30,000 bases of DNA from Tubiluchus corallicola. Its lineage: Eukaryota > Priapulida > Priapulimorpha > Priapulimorphida > Tubiluchidae. Shown here piece by piece: positions 9,786-20,301 of the stretch (the first letter of the stretch is position 1; every line of letters begins with the position of its first letter). The notes below the pieces were generated by a model, which saw nothing but the letters and a program-made list of their open reading frames with translations, had not been told where the DNA came from and did not search any database. Position numbers and translations under genes: made by a program. The DNA is taken from contig JAQGDQ010001220.1 of NCBI GenBank assembly GCA_030141605.1, positions 1 to 30,000 of the forward strand, written 5' to 3'.

Positions 9786-9971
9786 GTGGCACTGCTATTA
9801 TATATCGGTGAATGGATGGTGCATTATATGTGGCGTCGAGGAACCGATCCAGATCATGCTGCTATTCCATACGTGACAGCTATAGGTGATTTACTGGGAA
9901 CAGCTTTCCTAGCTCTCGCCTTCGTTATCCTTGCTGCCGTTGGTGATGGGGATTCGGATGTTGGAGACTGA
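9786..9971 (+). CDS. SLC41-like transporter, alternative last exon d (canonical DVGD tail)
   Basis: The acceptor ttcacag ends at 9785; the exon encodes 61 residues and a TGA stop at 9969-9971. It begins [11 protein letters not shown], followed by [20 protein letters not shown] and [12 protein letters not shown], and ends GDGDSDVGD. This aspartate-rich end closely follows the usual C-terminus of vertebrate SLC41A1/A2, so this is probably the ancestral last exon. It starts in phase 0 like exon c and can join exon b directly, skipping exon c (intron 5335-9785). A Tigger-like MITE sits between the two alternative exons. The nearest AATAAA I can see downstream on + is far away (13264), so the 3' end is unclear. 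Confidence 0.9.
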   Translation: MALLLYIGEWMVHYMWRRGTDPDHAAIPYVTAIGDLLGTAFLALAFVILAAVGDGDSDVGD

Positions 9972-10519
9972 GGTCAGATGGTCCGCAATTGAAGCTTTGA
10001 TAATTGAACCTTCGATTAGGATTAACGTTAGGACCAAATTAGGATTAACAGGCCTTGTCATATGATTTTTGATGACCCAAGCGGTCAGTTCCGAGAATTA
10101 TGTTAATCTATTGGGAAGGTTGTGTGCATCGTCCATTTAACATAAATTTCATTCATACATTCATTTACCCAAACGGTAGTTACAAAGTTAAGGTATTATT
10201 TCCATTATTTTCATTTTTTAAATTAAAATTTAGATGTGTGATGCAACTTACTACCCTTAAGCAAATTTTATCCTGTATTAACACAGTAAAGAGTTTATTG
10301 CTGTTTGATGGACTACTAGTTTATCTTTATGTAAGCAATAAGATCCCATAATGATGCTTTATAATATCCTTGGGTGTTAAACTTTAGCATTTTAGCATGC
10401 TTACATTGGCAATCATTGCAGTTAAAATTATTTGTTGATGTTAGTTATTATATATATAAACCACAATCCATTTACAGTGAATACTCATTCATTTTACACA
10501 GCCCATTTTGAGTGTAATG
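9972..10519. other. 3' flank or UTR of transporter exon d
   Basis: AT-rich and without a recognised gene or transposon. Probably 3' UTR at least at its start; no AATAAA seen here, only ATTAAA-type variants. Confidence 0.5.
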
Positions 10520-10980
10520 GACTATTTCTGCTGTAGTTGACTGCCCAGTCCATTCTGGTTATGCCTCTTTCTGTAGCTGACTGTCCAGTCTATTCTGGTT
10601 ATGCCTTTTTCTGCAGCTGACTGTCCAGTCTATTCTGGTTATGCCTCTTTCTGTAGCTGACTGTCCAGTCCATTCTGGTTATGACTTTTTCTGTAGCTGA
10701 CTGTCCTGTCCATTCTGGTTATGCCTTTTTCTGTAGCTGACTGTCCTGTCCATTCTGGTTATGACTTTTTCTGTAGCTGACTGTCCAGTCCATTCTGGTT
10801 ATGACTTTTTCTGTAGCTGACTGTCCAGTCCATTCTGGTTATGACTTTTTCTGTAGCTGACTGTCCAGTCCATTCTGGTTATGCCTTTTTCTGTAGCTGA
10901 CTGACCAGTCCATTCTGGTTATGACTTTTTCTGTAGCTGACTGTCCAGTCTATTCTGGTTATGCCTTTTTCTGTGTTAGA
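10520..10980. repeat. 40-bp minisatellite (about 11 copies)
   Basis: Units contain ctgtagctgactgtccagtc then cattctggttatg, repeating every 40 bp from about 10521 to 10970. Variation is mainly cc/ac before the T run and tc/cc in the middle. Located downstream of the transporter, upstream of duplication copy 2. Confidence 0.96.
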
Positions 10981-10984
10981 CTAT

Positions 10985-11347
10985 AACTATTGTTTACTAT
11001 ACTGTTTGATTGAGTACAATTGTACATTTGAGAATACCTGATTTGTGCCAAGTAAGATTGCAAAGAATACTCCATCCTTCTTAAACGGTGTGCTGTGTTA
11101 ATAGTGGATTCATGGCTTCCCCTTTTCAACCTCAAAGTATTTTTTCACAATCAAATAGTTCAGTTGGTGGTTAAGAGAAGTTCTAGCTGATGAACCAGTA
11201 GAAGAGGAGAACTATGTCAGGGGATGGTCGCCTCTTCCATCTACGTAATTGTTTGTACATTTATAAAGAGAACCTTAATTTGTTCAATGGCCTGTTTAAA
11301 TTTGTGCCAATTGCATAAAATGTTACTTTGCAAAGCATTTTTATTTT
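10985..11347. other. Intergenic sequence, nothing recognised
   Basis: Unique-looking sequence between the 40-bp array and duplication copy 2. Its counterpart, if the duplication extends further left, would lie before the window. Confidence 0.5.
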
Positions 11348-12726
11348 AATTGCACAATTTTGTTAATCTCATGCAGAATTGATATCTGTTAATTATATGT
11401 AATATTTTATCATAGTTCTCTGAAGAGATATTTTATTATTGTAAAGCTTTAATTTAAGAGATTCACCTGTGATTGTTTAAGAGATGTAATGTTGCCAGTT
11501 TTTGAGTTGGATGAGGTAACCTCTTTGCTTAAAGAAGGTCGTCTTTAGTAGTAATTCAGTATTGTTTCTCCTAATGACATTTTCGGATGTTTATAAAAAA
11601 GCCGTTTAAATCTAATCATTCGGACAGTTATTAGTGCCGCTTTCTTAATGGGTCAAATAAGCGCAGCATTTAATGATCGATGTAACTGTTGTATACAAAT
11701 TGAACCGGGGCCGGAACTAGATGTGGCAAGCAGGGGGGGGGGGGCGCAAAAATTTTCTGGGGGGGGGGGGCGAGGTATCCGAAGTGGTTAAATAATGGTT
11801 AAGCCAATTTTTAACCCCTTTTATACTGCATGCAGGCCTATAATTAGCATGTGTGTAGGACGGCGTAGCGGACAGAGCAATAATGAGAAAATTAACTCTC
11901 AGTTAGCCTAACGTTATTAATGTGCCTCTAACTAAATTGTTATTTACAGAAATTTATCACACACAAGTTTTAAGAAAATAATACACTGAAGCTACCAAAC
12001 ATTTTTTTACCTAATTCTAATTCATATTGAAAATGATTACATGTGACCTGCAATTTTCACTGCAAAAATTATTTGTCCGATTTTGTGGATTGCGCAAATT
12101 TTGACGGCAAGTCCCCCCCCCCCGCCAGTTCCTGAACTGAACTTTTCCTGTTGTATGAAGATTTTCAGTACCAAGTGCTCTGTCTCTCTTTTATGAACAA
12201 ACATACCTAGTATAAATATATGCATTGCATTTTTTTACTTTTGGCTAGATCATTTAATTTTATTATTCTTTTGTAGTAGGTGTGTGAAAATTGCACAAGC
12301 AATATTTAATGCTTCCATAATTGTGAAATTATCTGTGTAGTGCACAGTTTATTTTCAAGTAGGTGTGTAAAAATTGCACAAGCAGTATTTAATGCTTCCA
12401 TATAATTGTGAAATTATTCAGCTGGTGCACAAGGTGATGTACTATAATGTAGATATGTATATTTTGGGTATTATGATTTGTATAATAATTTAGGATTATT
12501 ATTTTAGCTCTATTTATGTAAGCTAATTATGTATCTGGCCTCGATACCTGTGAGCAGCTTATGCAGGAATACAAAGAACGATATTTTTGATAGCTATAAA
12601 ATGCTTAACGTGAAAATATTAGTTTTGATATGCAGGGCTAAATGATGGTTGAATTGCTGACGAATGATTTTTGCTACGCAGTTTAGCTGTTGTGTTTGAC
12701 ACAACTGGTCTAAAATGGCTACAGTA
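11348..12726 (+). repeat. Long direct duplication, copy 2
   Basis: Partner of 1-1292, placed downstream of the transporter's last exon. It carries an internal tandem duplication of 83 bp (starts at 12276 and 12359, with the gtaggtgtgt motif) that copy 1 lacks. Near 12708-12726 the sequence still resembles copy 1 (ctaaaa...tacagtat) but has no 24-bp array. No coding exon similar to transporter exons a-d is seen in or after this copy. Confidence 0.95.
11706..12134. mobile_element. hAT-like MITE in duplication copy 2
   Basis: Same element as at 356-785, carried along by the segmental duplication. The right end has decayed: GCCAGTTCCTG replaces CTAGTTCCGCCCCTG. The flanking octamers AATTGAAC and AACTGAAC are still present. 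Confidence 0.7.
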
Positions 12727-13330
12727 TTGTGCATTTCAGAGACATGTACTGTTAAATTTATTCCTTACGCAAGCATTGTTATCACACAGTTATGCATATT
12801 GTTTGGTACCACTTCCTACCGTGTCATATTTGGGCTTAAACGAATCAGTGAAACATCAATGTTTTCCGCACACTGTGGTCAATTTAATGAGAGATTCATG
12901 TGTAAATCGCTCGTAAACATTTGTCTTTAGCTCTTTTTGAAGTTGAAGGCTCATATTTTTAAATTTTTGTTCCGAGTGTACTCGTGCATGTAATGCTTTT
13001 TTGTGTTGTTGCTCTTTAATTTCAACTTGAAATTCGGGGTTGCTTTTTCTGCCACAAAAACACAGATACTATTAAGCTTTGTGAACGTGAATTACTAAAA
13101 ATGATTAGGCTGTGTCACTGTTCTGTTAAGTGAGCATTCAAAATTAAAAAAATGCTGTATACTTAAGGGTTCGATAATCGGGGTAAATTATTCACAGTAT
13201 GACCTGTTTTTATCATCGTGACAAATGATTTTAAGTTAATTGTAAAAACTGTTGAAAGATTGAAATAAAATCATGAACATAAGTATCGTGTTTCTTCTTA
13301 TTAAATCTTGTTTTCAAAGAAATTGACTTG
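12727..13330. other. Convergent intergenic region
   Basis: Contains short open frames on + without recognisable similarity and the + strand AATAAA at 13264. It separates the transporter side from the homeobox gene's 3' end. Confidence 0.5.
13264..13269 (+). terminator. Possible + strand polyadenylation signal
   Basis: AATAAA followed by a T-rich stretch. If the transporter mRNA with exon d has a very long 3' UTR it could end here, about 80 bases from the opposing signal at 13348. This is only a positional suggestion. Confidence 0.2.
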
Positions 13331-13347
13331 AAGTTCTAACTTACTCC

Positions 13348-13353
13348 TTTATT
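13348..13353 (-). terminator. Possible polyadenylation signal of the homeobox gene
   Basis: AATAAA on the - strand, the first such hexamer I find downstream of the exon 4 stop. It implies a 3' UTR of about 660 bases ending near 13.33 kb, facing the end of the + strand transcript region. Confidence 0.4.
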
Positions 13354-14004
13354 GAATCCTAACAAATGAATACTCTTACACATACTAAACTACACTTCAA
13401 ATTAAACATACCATTACTTACCTTAAGACGCTTGCCTAGCATTTACCTGTTACTCTGCTTAAGTAAGGACTGAAGAAACAGTTTTTTTACAGGTAAATCT
13501 GCATCAGTATTATTATCTTGCTGACTGAACCTAAGAAGTTTCAAGTATCACTTTTCATTCTAGCCGTGTGGATTATGTGGGTGCACCTAAGTGGGTACAC
13601 AATCAGTATTTGAATCTCCACACACATGCAATACACATTAACAACAGGCAGATGCATTTCGTGATTGAATTTTGGAGTAAAGAGTTTGCACATATTAAAA
13701 GCTTGAATTCTTAAAATAAATACAGATGCAGTTTTATGTGGTAAAAAACAAACAATGAAAAATCAATTCAATCAATATCGCTCCAGTCTATCATACTACC
13801 AGAGAATGGCATCAATGGAAACATTGCATTATTTGCTTGACTTAGATTAGTTGTGGCATTATTGTAGCGTGAATTCGTCTGGATGCTCCTCTGTCTGGAA
13901 TTTTGAAATGACAGCAATTAAATGCTAAAAATCTTTTCGTTTTGTAATGAAGACATCGATGCCTGAAGGTTTCCGGATTGACTCTTGGTGCTCGTTGGCA
14001 GTTG

Positions 14005-14881
14005 CTAATAAATATTGGCCATGTGGTTGGAACCAGGCATCTCCTTGCGGTACTGGAATTCACCATGTTGTTGTGCAGAGACTAGAAAAGCTTGATCTGC
14101 TAATGAAATTGTCCTTACGTATGACAGAGATTCCATATTTGTTTCAGGGAAACCACTTGTTGTAGTTGACATGGCAACAGTTATTGCGGATCTGCTTTTC
14201 GTAGATGGCAATGAGATTTTTTGACGTTTAGCACTGGGAATATCACTTTGACCGCTGTTGACCGGAAGTCTGTTTGCCTGTAAATGAGTGGAATGACTAT
14301 ATTGTGGCAAAGTGTTGGTAGCAGTCGTCCATCTGGGTACGTGAGTATAACTATAGAGAGACATGGGTATTGAGGCTGGATTGTTAGATGTAGGCATCGC
14401 TACAGAATGAAGCATACTCAATGTTTTGTCTCCATGAACTGGCAGGTTTTGCACCTGCTGATGCTGCAGCTGCTGAGAATTTCTTCTGAAGAATGATGTT
14501 GCAGGTTTTATTGCTGTACTAAATTCCACGGAATGAAGCGAACCGGGATTTGGCGTTGACGTTTCTTTTTCTTGGCTAGTTATTATTGCAGTCGATCCAA
14601 AAGATGCCAGAGTATCATTAGCAGTATTCATCTGCTCCAAGTATTGGTTTCTTTTAATTAACGAAGTTTGGGTGTTGGTGGCAGGTGTAGCTTCTTGTAT
14701 CAATTGAGTTGACATCCATTGTGTATTCATGGTATTGCTTGGTGGCGCATCTCTAGGTGTCGCTGCGATATTTTGTGGCTGCATGCTAGGCAGGGCCATG
14801 AAAGCACTCCTACCATTAGCTGTAGAATGCAAAGGGGTTTGAAACGTCGTTGATGAAAGTGTAGTCGCAAAGTGATGCAAG
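14005..14881 (-). CDS. Paired-like homeobox gene, exon 4 (C-terminal region)
   Basis: The acceptor tatttcag ends at 14882, and the exon runs one base plus 291 codons to a stop at 14007-14005. The product is rich in Ser, Thr, Gln, Asn and Pro and looks disordered, like transactivation regions of homeodomain proteins. A basic stretch PSAKRQKISLPSTKSR could be a nuclear localisation signal. I see no OAR motif and no octapeptide. The open frame of nearly 880 bases in AT-rich DNA, the fitting phase with exon 3 and the clean acceptor make it a confident last exon. The whole model totals about 474 residues. Family (for example Alx, Prop, Mix or a lineage-specific PRD-like group) cannot be fixed by eye. 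Confidence 0.82.
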
Positions 14882-15427
14882 CTGAAATATAAAAGAATAT
14901 TAAGGTTTACACATCATTAATTGCACTGCACGTTGTTATGCTTATGTATTTTTCAATTCAATTTTTTCTCAATAGAATGCTTATGTATTTTTGTTAGTTT
15001 AAAGGCACATACTTTATTAATTTGCATCTAATAACAGGCTTGTGATTACCTTCAAATGCCGTTTGCACATTGCTATGTATCCTACATATGTATATATACA
15101 TATTTACCATTAAAATACATTGATAATCACTGATAAAAACATTACAGAGATGATCAATCAGTGTTAGTTAATAAAAACTTACACTGCTAAAGGCAAATGC
15201 GTCAGTGCAATCTAAACTACTGTGCAGTAATGGAAAGTAACGACGAATAAAATCAAACATATTTACAACTATGCACAAAAAATGAAAAAACTATGATTTA
15301 ATTAATATGGCCGTGGATATATGAATTCTGAATTTGTGTGCGTACTGGTGTGATGGTATTTCATATCTATGTTGTGTTAATTTGTGTAGCGTAGAGATAT
15401 TCTTATATAATTATACGTATGATTTAC
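14882..15427. other. Homeobox gene intron 3
   Basis: Intron between exons 3 and 4, AT-rich, no repeat family recognised. Confidence 0.75.
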
Positions 15428-15624
15428 TTAGTTGTTGGTCCCATTTGTCTTGGAATGTCTTGCTCACATGTTGAAGCAGGAGGAGAGAGCACGTGATTGG
15501 CTTCCGCAGTAATGGCGTCATTATGACGTAGCTGCGCGTCAAAGATCTGTTTTCTCATCCACTTCACTTTTTCTTTTCCGTTGTTGATCTTGCTAAACTT
15601 TGCTCGTCTATTTTGAAACCATAT
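15428..15624 (-). CDS. Paired-like homeobox gene, exon 3 (recognition helix)
   Basis: After acceptor acatttcag (AG at 15626-15625) the exon opens with IWFQNRRAKFSK, homeodomain helix 3. It carries Trp48, Phe49, Gln50, Asn51, Arg53 and Lys55, the DNA-contact set of a Q50 paired-like protein. A basic segment (KEKVKWMRKQ) follows, then a less conserved linker. The exon is 65 codons plus two bases and ends at donor ACTAA|gtaaat. The two spare bases join the first base of exon 4 to give Asn, keeping the frame. Reading on instead would hit a TAA straight after the donor. A transposon-end-like sequence begins about 85 bases upstream in intron 2. Confidence 0.9.
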
Positions 15625-15709
15625 CTGAAATGTTTTAGGATTTTTGTTATGCAGCATTGCCTCACGACAGGTAAATTTTCTGTAAATTCTTAAGCAATGG
15701 AGTGCCATG

Positions 15710-15800
15710 CAGAGCCGGGTTAAGACCTAAAGAGGCCCTAAGAAGAGGCCCTAATCCACTGAGAAGATTATAGCGCCCCCAAATATGTGTAATTCAGAAT
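15710..15800 (+). mobile_element. hAT-like transposon end, fragment
   Basis: The sequence cagagccgggttaagaccta followed by aagaggccctaagaag looks like a hAT left terminus. No matching right end is visible nearby. It lies in homeobox intron 2, about 85 bases from the exon 3 acceptor. Confidence 0.35.
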
Positions 15801-16293
15801 CAAAACAATATTAAACTGCAAATAAAGTTATATGTTTTGAAAGTGAAAAACAGTTAGAGCAAGGTTTAGCTGCTTTTAGCAAATGCTAGGGCAGTCAAAA
15901 GCAACATTTTCCTGTTTTCAGTATCTGTTGTGGAGATCGCTGGCATCAATTAGAATTACATAGAACATTTCTATGTATATTGTAGAATGTTCCGTCGGAA
16001 TGATCGTCTTACCGTCTAGAATGTTCTCGAACATTAGTTCTGGAAGTTTCTTCCGCGCGCTATATAAGGCAAAGCAGGCCGCCGACACGGGGGCACACAG
16101 AGCACGAAGATTTCGCACGGACATGTATTTGTATACTTACATACTTAAGCGTTTTCCAGATTTTCACGTTTACAGTAATCGTTTCTCGTTTACTTATCAT
16201 TTAAGAATATAGTTTTAATGAAGTATGAATTTATTTCATATACATCAAAATACAATATCAAACACATTAATAAACAATAAAATAAAATGATTC

Positions 16294-17247
16294 GAGTAGT
16301 GCGAGGTGAGTGTACGACCATACGGTCATTAACACACTCACCTTACTTAAATGAAAAAATGATTATAGTTATGCGTGCTTCTGTAGATAACTTAATGTAA
16401 ATAAGGATGAAGTAAATGATGTAATAATTTGAGTAGTGCGAGGTGTGTGTACGACCATACGGTCATTAACACACTCATCTTACTTAAATGAAAAAATGAT
16501 TATAGTTATGCGTGCTTCTGTAGATAACTTAATGTAAATAAGGATGAAGTAAATGATGTAATAATTTGAGTAGTGCGAGGTGAGTGTACGACCATACGGT
16601 CATTAACACACTCACCTTACTTAAATGAAAAAATGATTATAGTTATGCATGCTTCTGTAGATAACTTAATGTAAATAAGGATGAAGTAAATGATGTAATA
16701 ATTTGAGTAGTGCGAGGTGAGTGTACGACCATACGGTCATTAACACACTCACCTTACTTAAATGAAAAAATGATTATAGTTATGCATGCTTCTGTAGATA
16801 ACTTAATGTAAATAAGGATGAAGTAAATGATGTAATAATTTGAGTAGTGCGAGGTGAGTGTACGACCATACGGTCATTAACACACTCACCTTACTTAAAT
16901 GAAAAAATGATTATAGTTATGCATGCTTCTGTAGATAACTTAATGTAAATAAGGATGAAGTAAATGATGTAATAATTTGAGTAGTGCGAGCTGAGTGTAC
17001 GACCATACGGTCATTAACACACTCACCTTACTTAAATGAAAAAATGATTATAGTTATGCATGCTTCTGTAGATAACTTAATGTAAATAAGGATGAAGTAA
17101 ATGATGTAATAATTTGAGTAGTGCGAGGTGAGTGTACGACAGTCATTAACACACTCACCTTACTTAAATGAAAAACTGATTATAGTTATGCATGCTTCTG
17201 TAGATAACTTAATGTAAATAAGAATGAAGTAAATGATGTAATAATAT
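16294..17247. repeat. 137-bp satellite (7 copies) with a stem-loop in each unit
   Basis: The motif gagtagtgcgag starts at 16294, 16431, 16568, 16705, 16842, 16979 and 17116. Each unit has arms aggtgagtgt and acactcacct around a loop that itself holds gacc-atac-ggtc, so a nested hairpin of about 40 nt can form. Units are almost identical, which implies recent amplification or gene conversion; the last unit has lost catacgg from the loop and the sixth has one arm change. The array lies in homeobox intron 2. Confidence 0.97.
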
Positions 17248-17249
17248 CA

Positions 17250-18169
17250 ATGGTATGAAAGCAATAAACCTGAAAGTTAAGAAAGGAAAACATAATATGT
17301 AATTACGACTTTGAGTGAGCCTTAAAGAGTGAAAATTTTTTTTAAACAGTTACGAATATGAATTATGTGATTATCTGTCAATGTACCACTTACTCGTATT
17401 ACAATGCACCATATTGCTTACTTATATATATATATATATATTGTATATGTATGTATATTGTATATGTATATATATACTCAAATTTAAGTGGGGGAGAAGA
17501 GATTAAATTATACACTATACTTATAGTAATGACTATAATTGTATAGAACATTTAAATATAATTGATGGTAGTAATGTGAATCGCAATACACACCATCCCC
17601 ATCAATCTCCATTCTTCGCATTATTTTCCCCCAACGTTTATTACTACTACTAACCTTCTCTTTTTCACATTTTCAGAAAGCTTTTACAAGCTGTCAGCCT
17701 CTTCAGCGCTCTGTAGTACAATATGTACGAGGCTATGTTAATTTTTCTGATTTGATGTTAATTATTTTCTTATTTTGGCTATTTTATTTTTTGTACATAA
17801 TGTTTGTTCTGTAGTGTTCTGTGCTGTACTGATGTGAAAAATTATTATTATTATTATTATTTTAAAAAACCGTCCTATTTGTTAATTCACGTCATCACAC
17901 GTTCAGATAAGCTTGTGAGTGTGTAGTGCACCCTATCGGAACGGCTGTGATCGACACTTTGACACATACTGTAGTTATGTTTTAGTCACGAGTTGCACTA
18001 ACTGTAATTAAGTGTGTGTCAGGCATATCGAACAAGGTAGTTATTGGTGGTGTCACTGTTTCGATTTATTTGACTTTTCTTTGCCATATATGTAATAACA
18101 AGCATCGCAGCAATGCTACGTATCCTATTTGCTTCAAAGGAAAATAAAAACTCAAAGATGAAGTGTTAC
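17250..18169. other. Rest of homeobox intron 2
   Basis: Holds TA-rich runs (about 17421-17476), an (ATT)n run near 17848-17862 and a stretch at 17640-17862 that could be the 3' end of a retroposon with an ATT tail. No coding exon recognised. Confidence 0.5.
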
Positions 18170-18271
18170 CTCTATTTTCTCTTCGGGTAAGTTCATTTTA
18201 TTCGCCAGAGTTTCTCTAATGGATGCGTCTGGATAATGAGATGCAGAGAATACATATTCCAGTGCTTCTGT
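18170..18271 (-). CDS. Paired-like homeobox gene, exon 2 (helices 1 and 2)
   Basis: This 102-base exon is flanked by acceptor ttttag (18272-18273 is the AG) and donor GAG|gtaaca (gt at 18169-18168). It encodes 34 residues starting TEALEYVFSASHYPDASIRE and ending LPEEKIE. In standard homeodomain numbering these are residues 13-46: Leu16, Phe20, Tyr25, Arg31, Leu34, Leu40 and Ile45 all fall in place. The exon is exactly in phase with exons 1 and 3. The intron at 46/47 is a classic position in PRD-class genes. It is too short to stand out as an open reading frame and was found by looking for the missing helices on the - strand. Confidence 0.88.
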
Positions 18272-18586
18272 CTAAAACAAATGTCGCGTAAAGATGAAGC
18301 GATGAATTTCGAACTGCAAGCAAAATGTACTTCAAATGTGTTTGTGATCCGTTTGAGAAAGTACCTCTTTATTTAGATTAATGTAATTTCGCTAATATTT
18401 TTTGTGTCAGTGGGTGAGGGCCAGGGTAAGACTGAAAATCACCGAAACAAAATTTCGATTACACGGCACCTTACAATGTCACAAAAGCAAAATTAAAGCA
18501 CGCTAGTCGTTGTAAAATTAACAACAAATGATAAAAATATATAAAAATAAAAACTCAACATTGTATCCGCGTCATCTGTTAAATGT

Positions 18587-18665
18587 CAGCCAGGAATTGA
18601 ACCCGCTCCTCCTGGATAGGAAGCAGGCACACTGCCAATGAGGTACATCAGCCGGGCAACACTAA
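18587..18665 (-). repeat. tRNA-like SINE head (Gly-like)
   Basis: On the - strand there is a B box GGTTCAATTCC and an anticodon-like CTTCCTA (TCC, Gly). A weak A box with ctcattggcag precedes them. Probably a decayed tRNA-derived SINE head. Confidence 0.5.
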
Positions 18666-19045
18666 CTTTTTTGTCGTCAGACTTTATAGGTAGTTCATAG
18701 TTTCACATACAAACGCTAAATATTCAAGCATTAGTGTAGCTGACTTAGCTTTTTTTGTTAATCTTGGTTACAAATTCGTGCACGAGGCGCCATCTGTGGC
18801 GGGAATGTAAAGCTTTTGGTTTTGGCCAGTTTTTCTGTTTGTTACCTGCTAGTCACCTGTCTGTTTTACTCACCTGTGCTCTGAACAGTCAGGTTAATCC
18901 ACTTTATGGGATGGGAGACATTCATGTACTGATTATTACAATAAAGCATTCAGTGGTATTAACCTCTGTTGACAGTGTTTCTGTAACTACAATTAGGGTA
19001 TAATCAGTCTATAACAAAATCAGCAGCAACAGTACAATTGTTTCC

Positions 19046-19104
<59 letters not shown>
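19046..19104. repeat. (CAT)n microsatellite
   Basis: About 20 uninterrupted CAT trinucleotides, inside homeobox intron 1. Confidence 0.98.
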
Positions 19105-20052
19105 ACTCGAGTATAACATTGTTATAGTAGCAACAACATCCACAACAACAATATACCGTCGACAACAACGGTAACGGCACTAGTCATAAGACTATTTTGT
19201 CATAGTTAAAGGAAGACTGATATGTCATAATTTTAAAGGAAGACTGATTTTTCATATAACCTATTTTCAAGTTAGATAAAAATGTATGAAAATGTAAACA
19301 GGTACAATAATTTAAACTAAAAAGTTTTGAATTTGAAGATTTTTTGAGTTGTTGTTGTGAACAGAATTTAAAGGAAGACAGGATGATTTTTCATATACTA
19401 TCCCATTTTCCAGTCCGGTAAAAAGTATACATTTTAACATAATTAATACTGCTAAGGTGTTTCTGATAATTAAATAATAGATTAAGAAGTTAATTAACGG
19501 CGAGCGAGCCCAACTACTTACGACATCACAAACTAACATAATTTTCAACAGCAGAAATATTCCACAAGCGTTTTGCACTTGTTTGTGAAAGCAAATTCAA
19601 TTACATAGCTACTGAAAAATATTAAGTGTGTTGTACTAAAACTAAACAAGTTTTAAGATAAAAATTCAAATTTACCGCTGTGCTCACGCAAGATCTAACG
19701 AACGTGTGTAGCTCGTCACAAACTAACACATCTGAACTGAGAGGTACAGCACCTGTTTTTTGTGCAACGCTTTCCGAAATGCAGGCGTTAGTGTCCGTCT
19801 AACTAGCGAATGGTGAAATGCGTGTAACACCGAAGAACTAGTGGCGCGAACGTGAAATTGTGATTGCGTGGTAATAATTCTTTCACGTAATTCTATTATA
19901 TAGCACATTTCTTTTCAGTATTTTAAAGAGCAGATGGTTTTGGCCTACAGTTTAAGATTGGATCTGATTTTGCTTTGAAATTGTTGACAAAATTAAGTTT
20001 CCGTTTATGATGCTTTGCACGAGTCTCCACGTATCTCATATCTATGTCTTAC

Positions 20053-20301
20053 CTGGGCGGCAGTAAAAGACGTTTTATTCTTCGCTGTGATGCTTCTTCT
20101 GCTGTTTACGGAACCTCTTCTCTTTGCTGTTGTTCTTGTTGGTTTTCCTATTGTTGTTGTTTTCATTTCCGGCGGAAGTGAAGTTTTCGTAGAAGTAGAA
20201 ATGCTTGGTAACAACTCAGTGGCACGAACACCTGTCACGTTGTCTCCACAAATAAAAGTAAAGCTGACATTAATGGAGATCAAATGGCAATTAAATTTCA
20301 T
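20053..20301 (-). CDS. Paired-like homeobox gene, exon 1 (N-terminus and start of homeodomain)
   Basis: The frame opens at ATG 20301-20299, the first ATG after an upstream in-frame TAG, and runs 83 codons to a strong donor CAG|gtaaga (gt at 20052-20051). The protein is basic and Ser/Thr-rich. It ends KNKTSFTAAQ, the homeodomain N-terminal arm, with Phe8 and Gln12 in place but Lys instead of the near-universal Arg at position 5. Reading through the donor gives unrelated sequence, whereas joining to exon 2 at 18271 continues the homeodomain in frame. A TATAAA on the - strand (20374-20369) lies about 70 bases upstream of the ATG and may be a TATA box. A further 5' exon cannot be excluded. No paired domain is encoded here. 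Confidence 0.8.

Larger units (their letters stand above)
18272..20052. other. Homeobox gene intron 1
   Basis: Contains a tRNA-like SINE piece (18587-18665), a (CAT)n tract (19046-19104) and short repeats of aaaggaagac around 19209-19385. No exon recognised inside. Confidence 0.7.

Noticed and set aside
12671-12930. Short + strand frames at the end of duplication copy 2
   Set aside because: No similarity to transporter exons or any domain recognised; no supporting splice sites.
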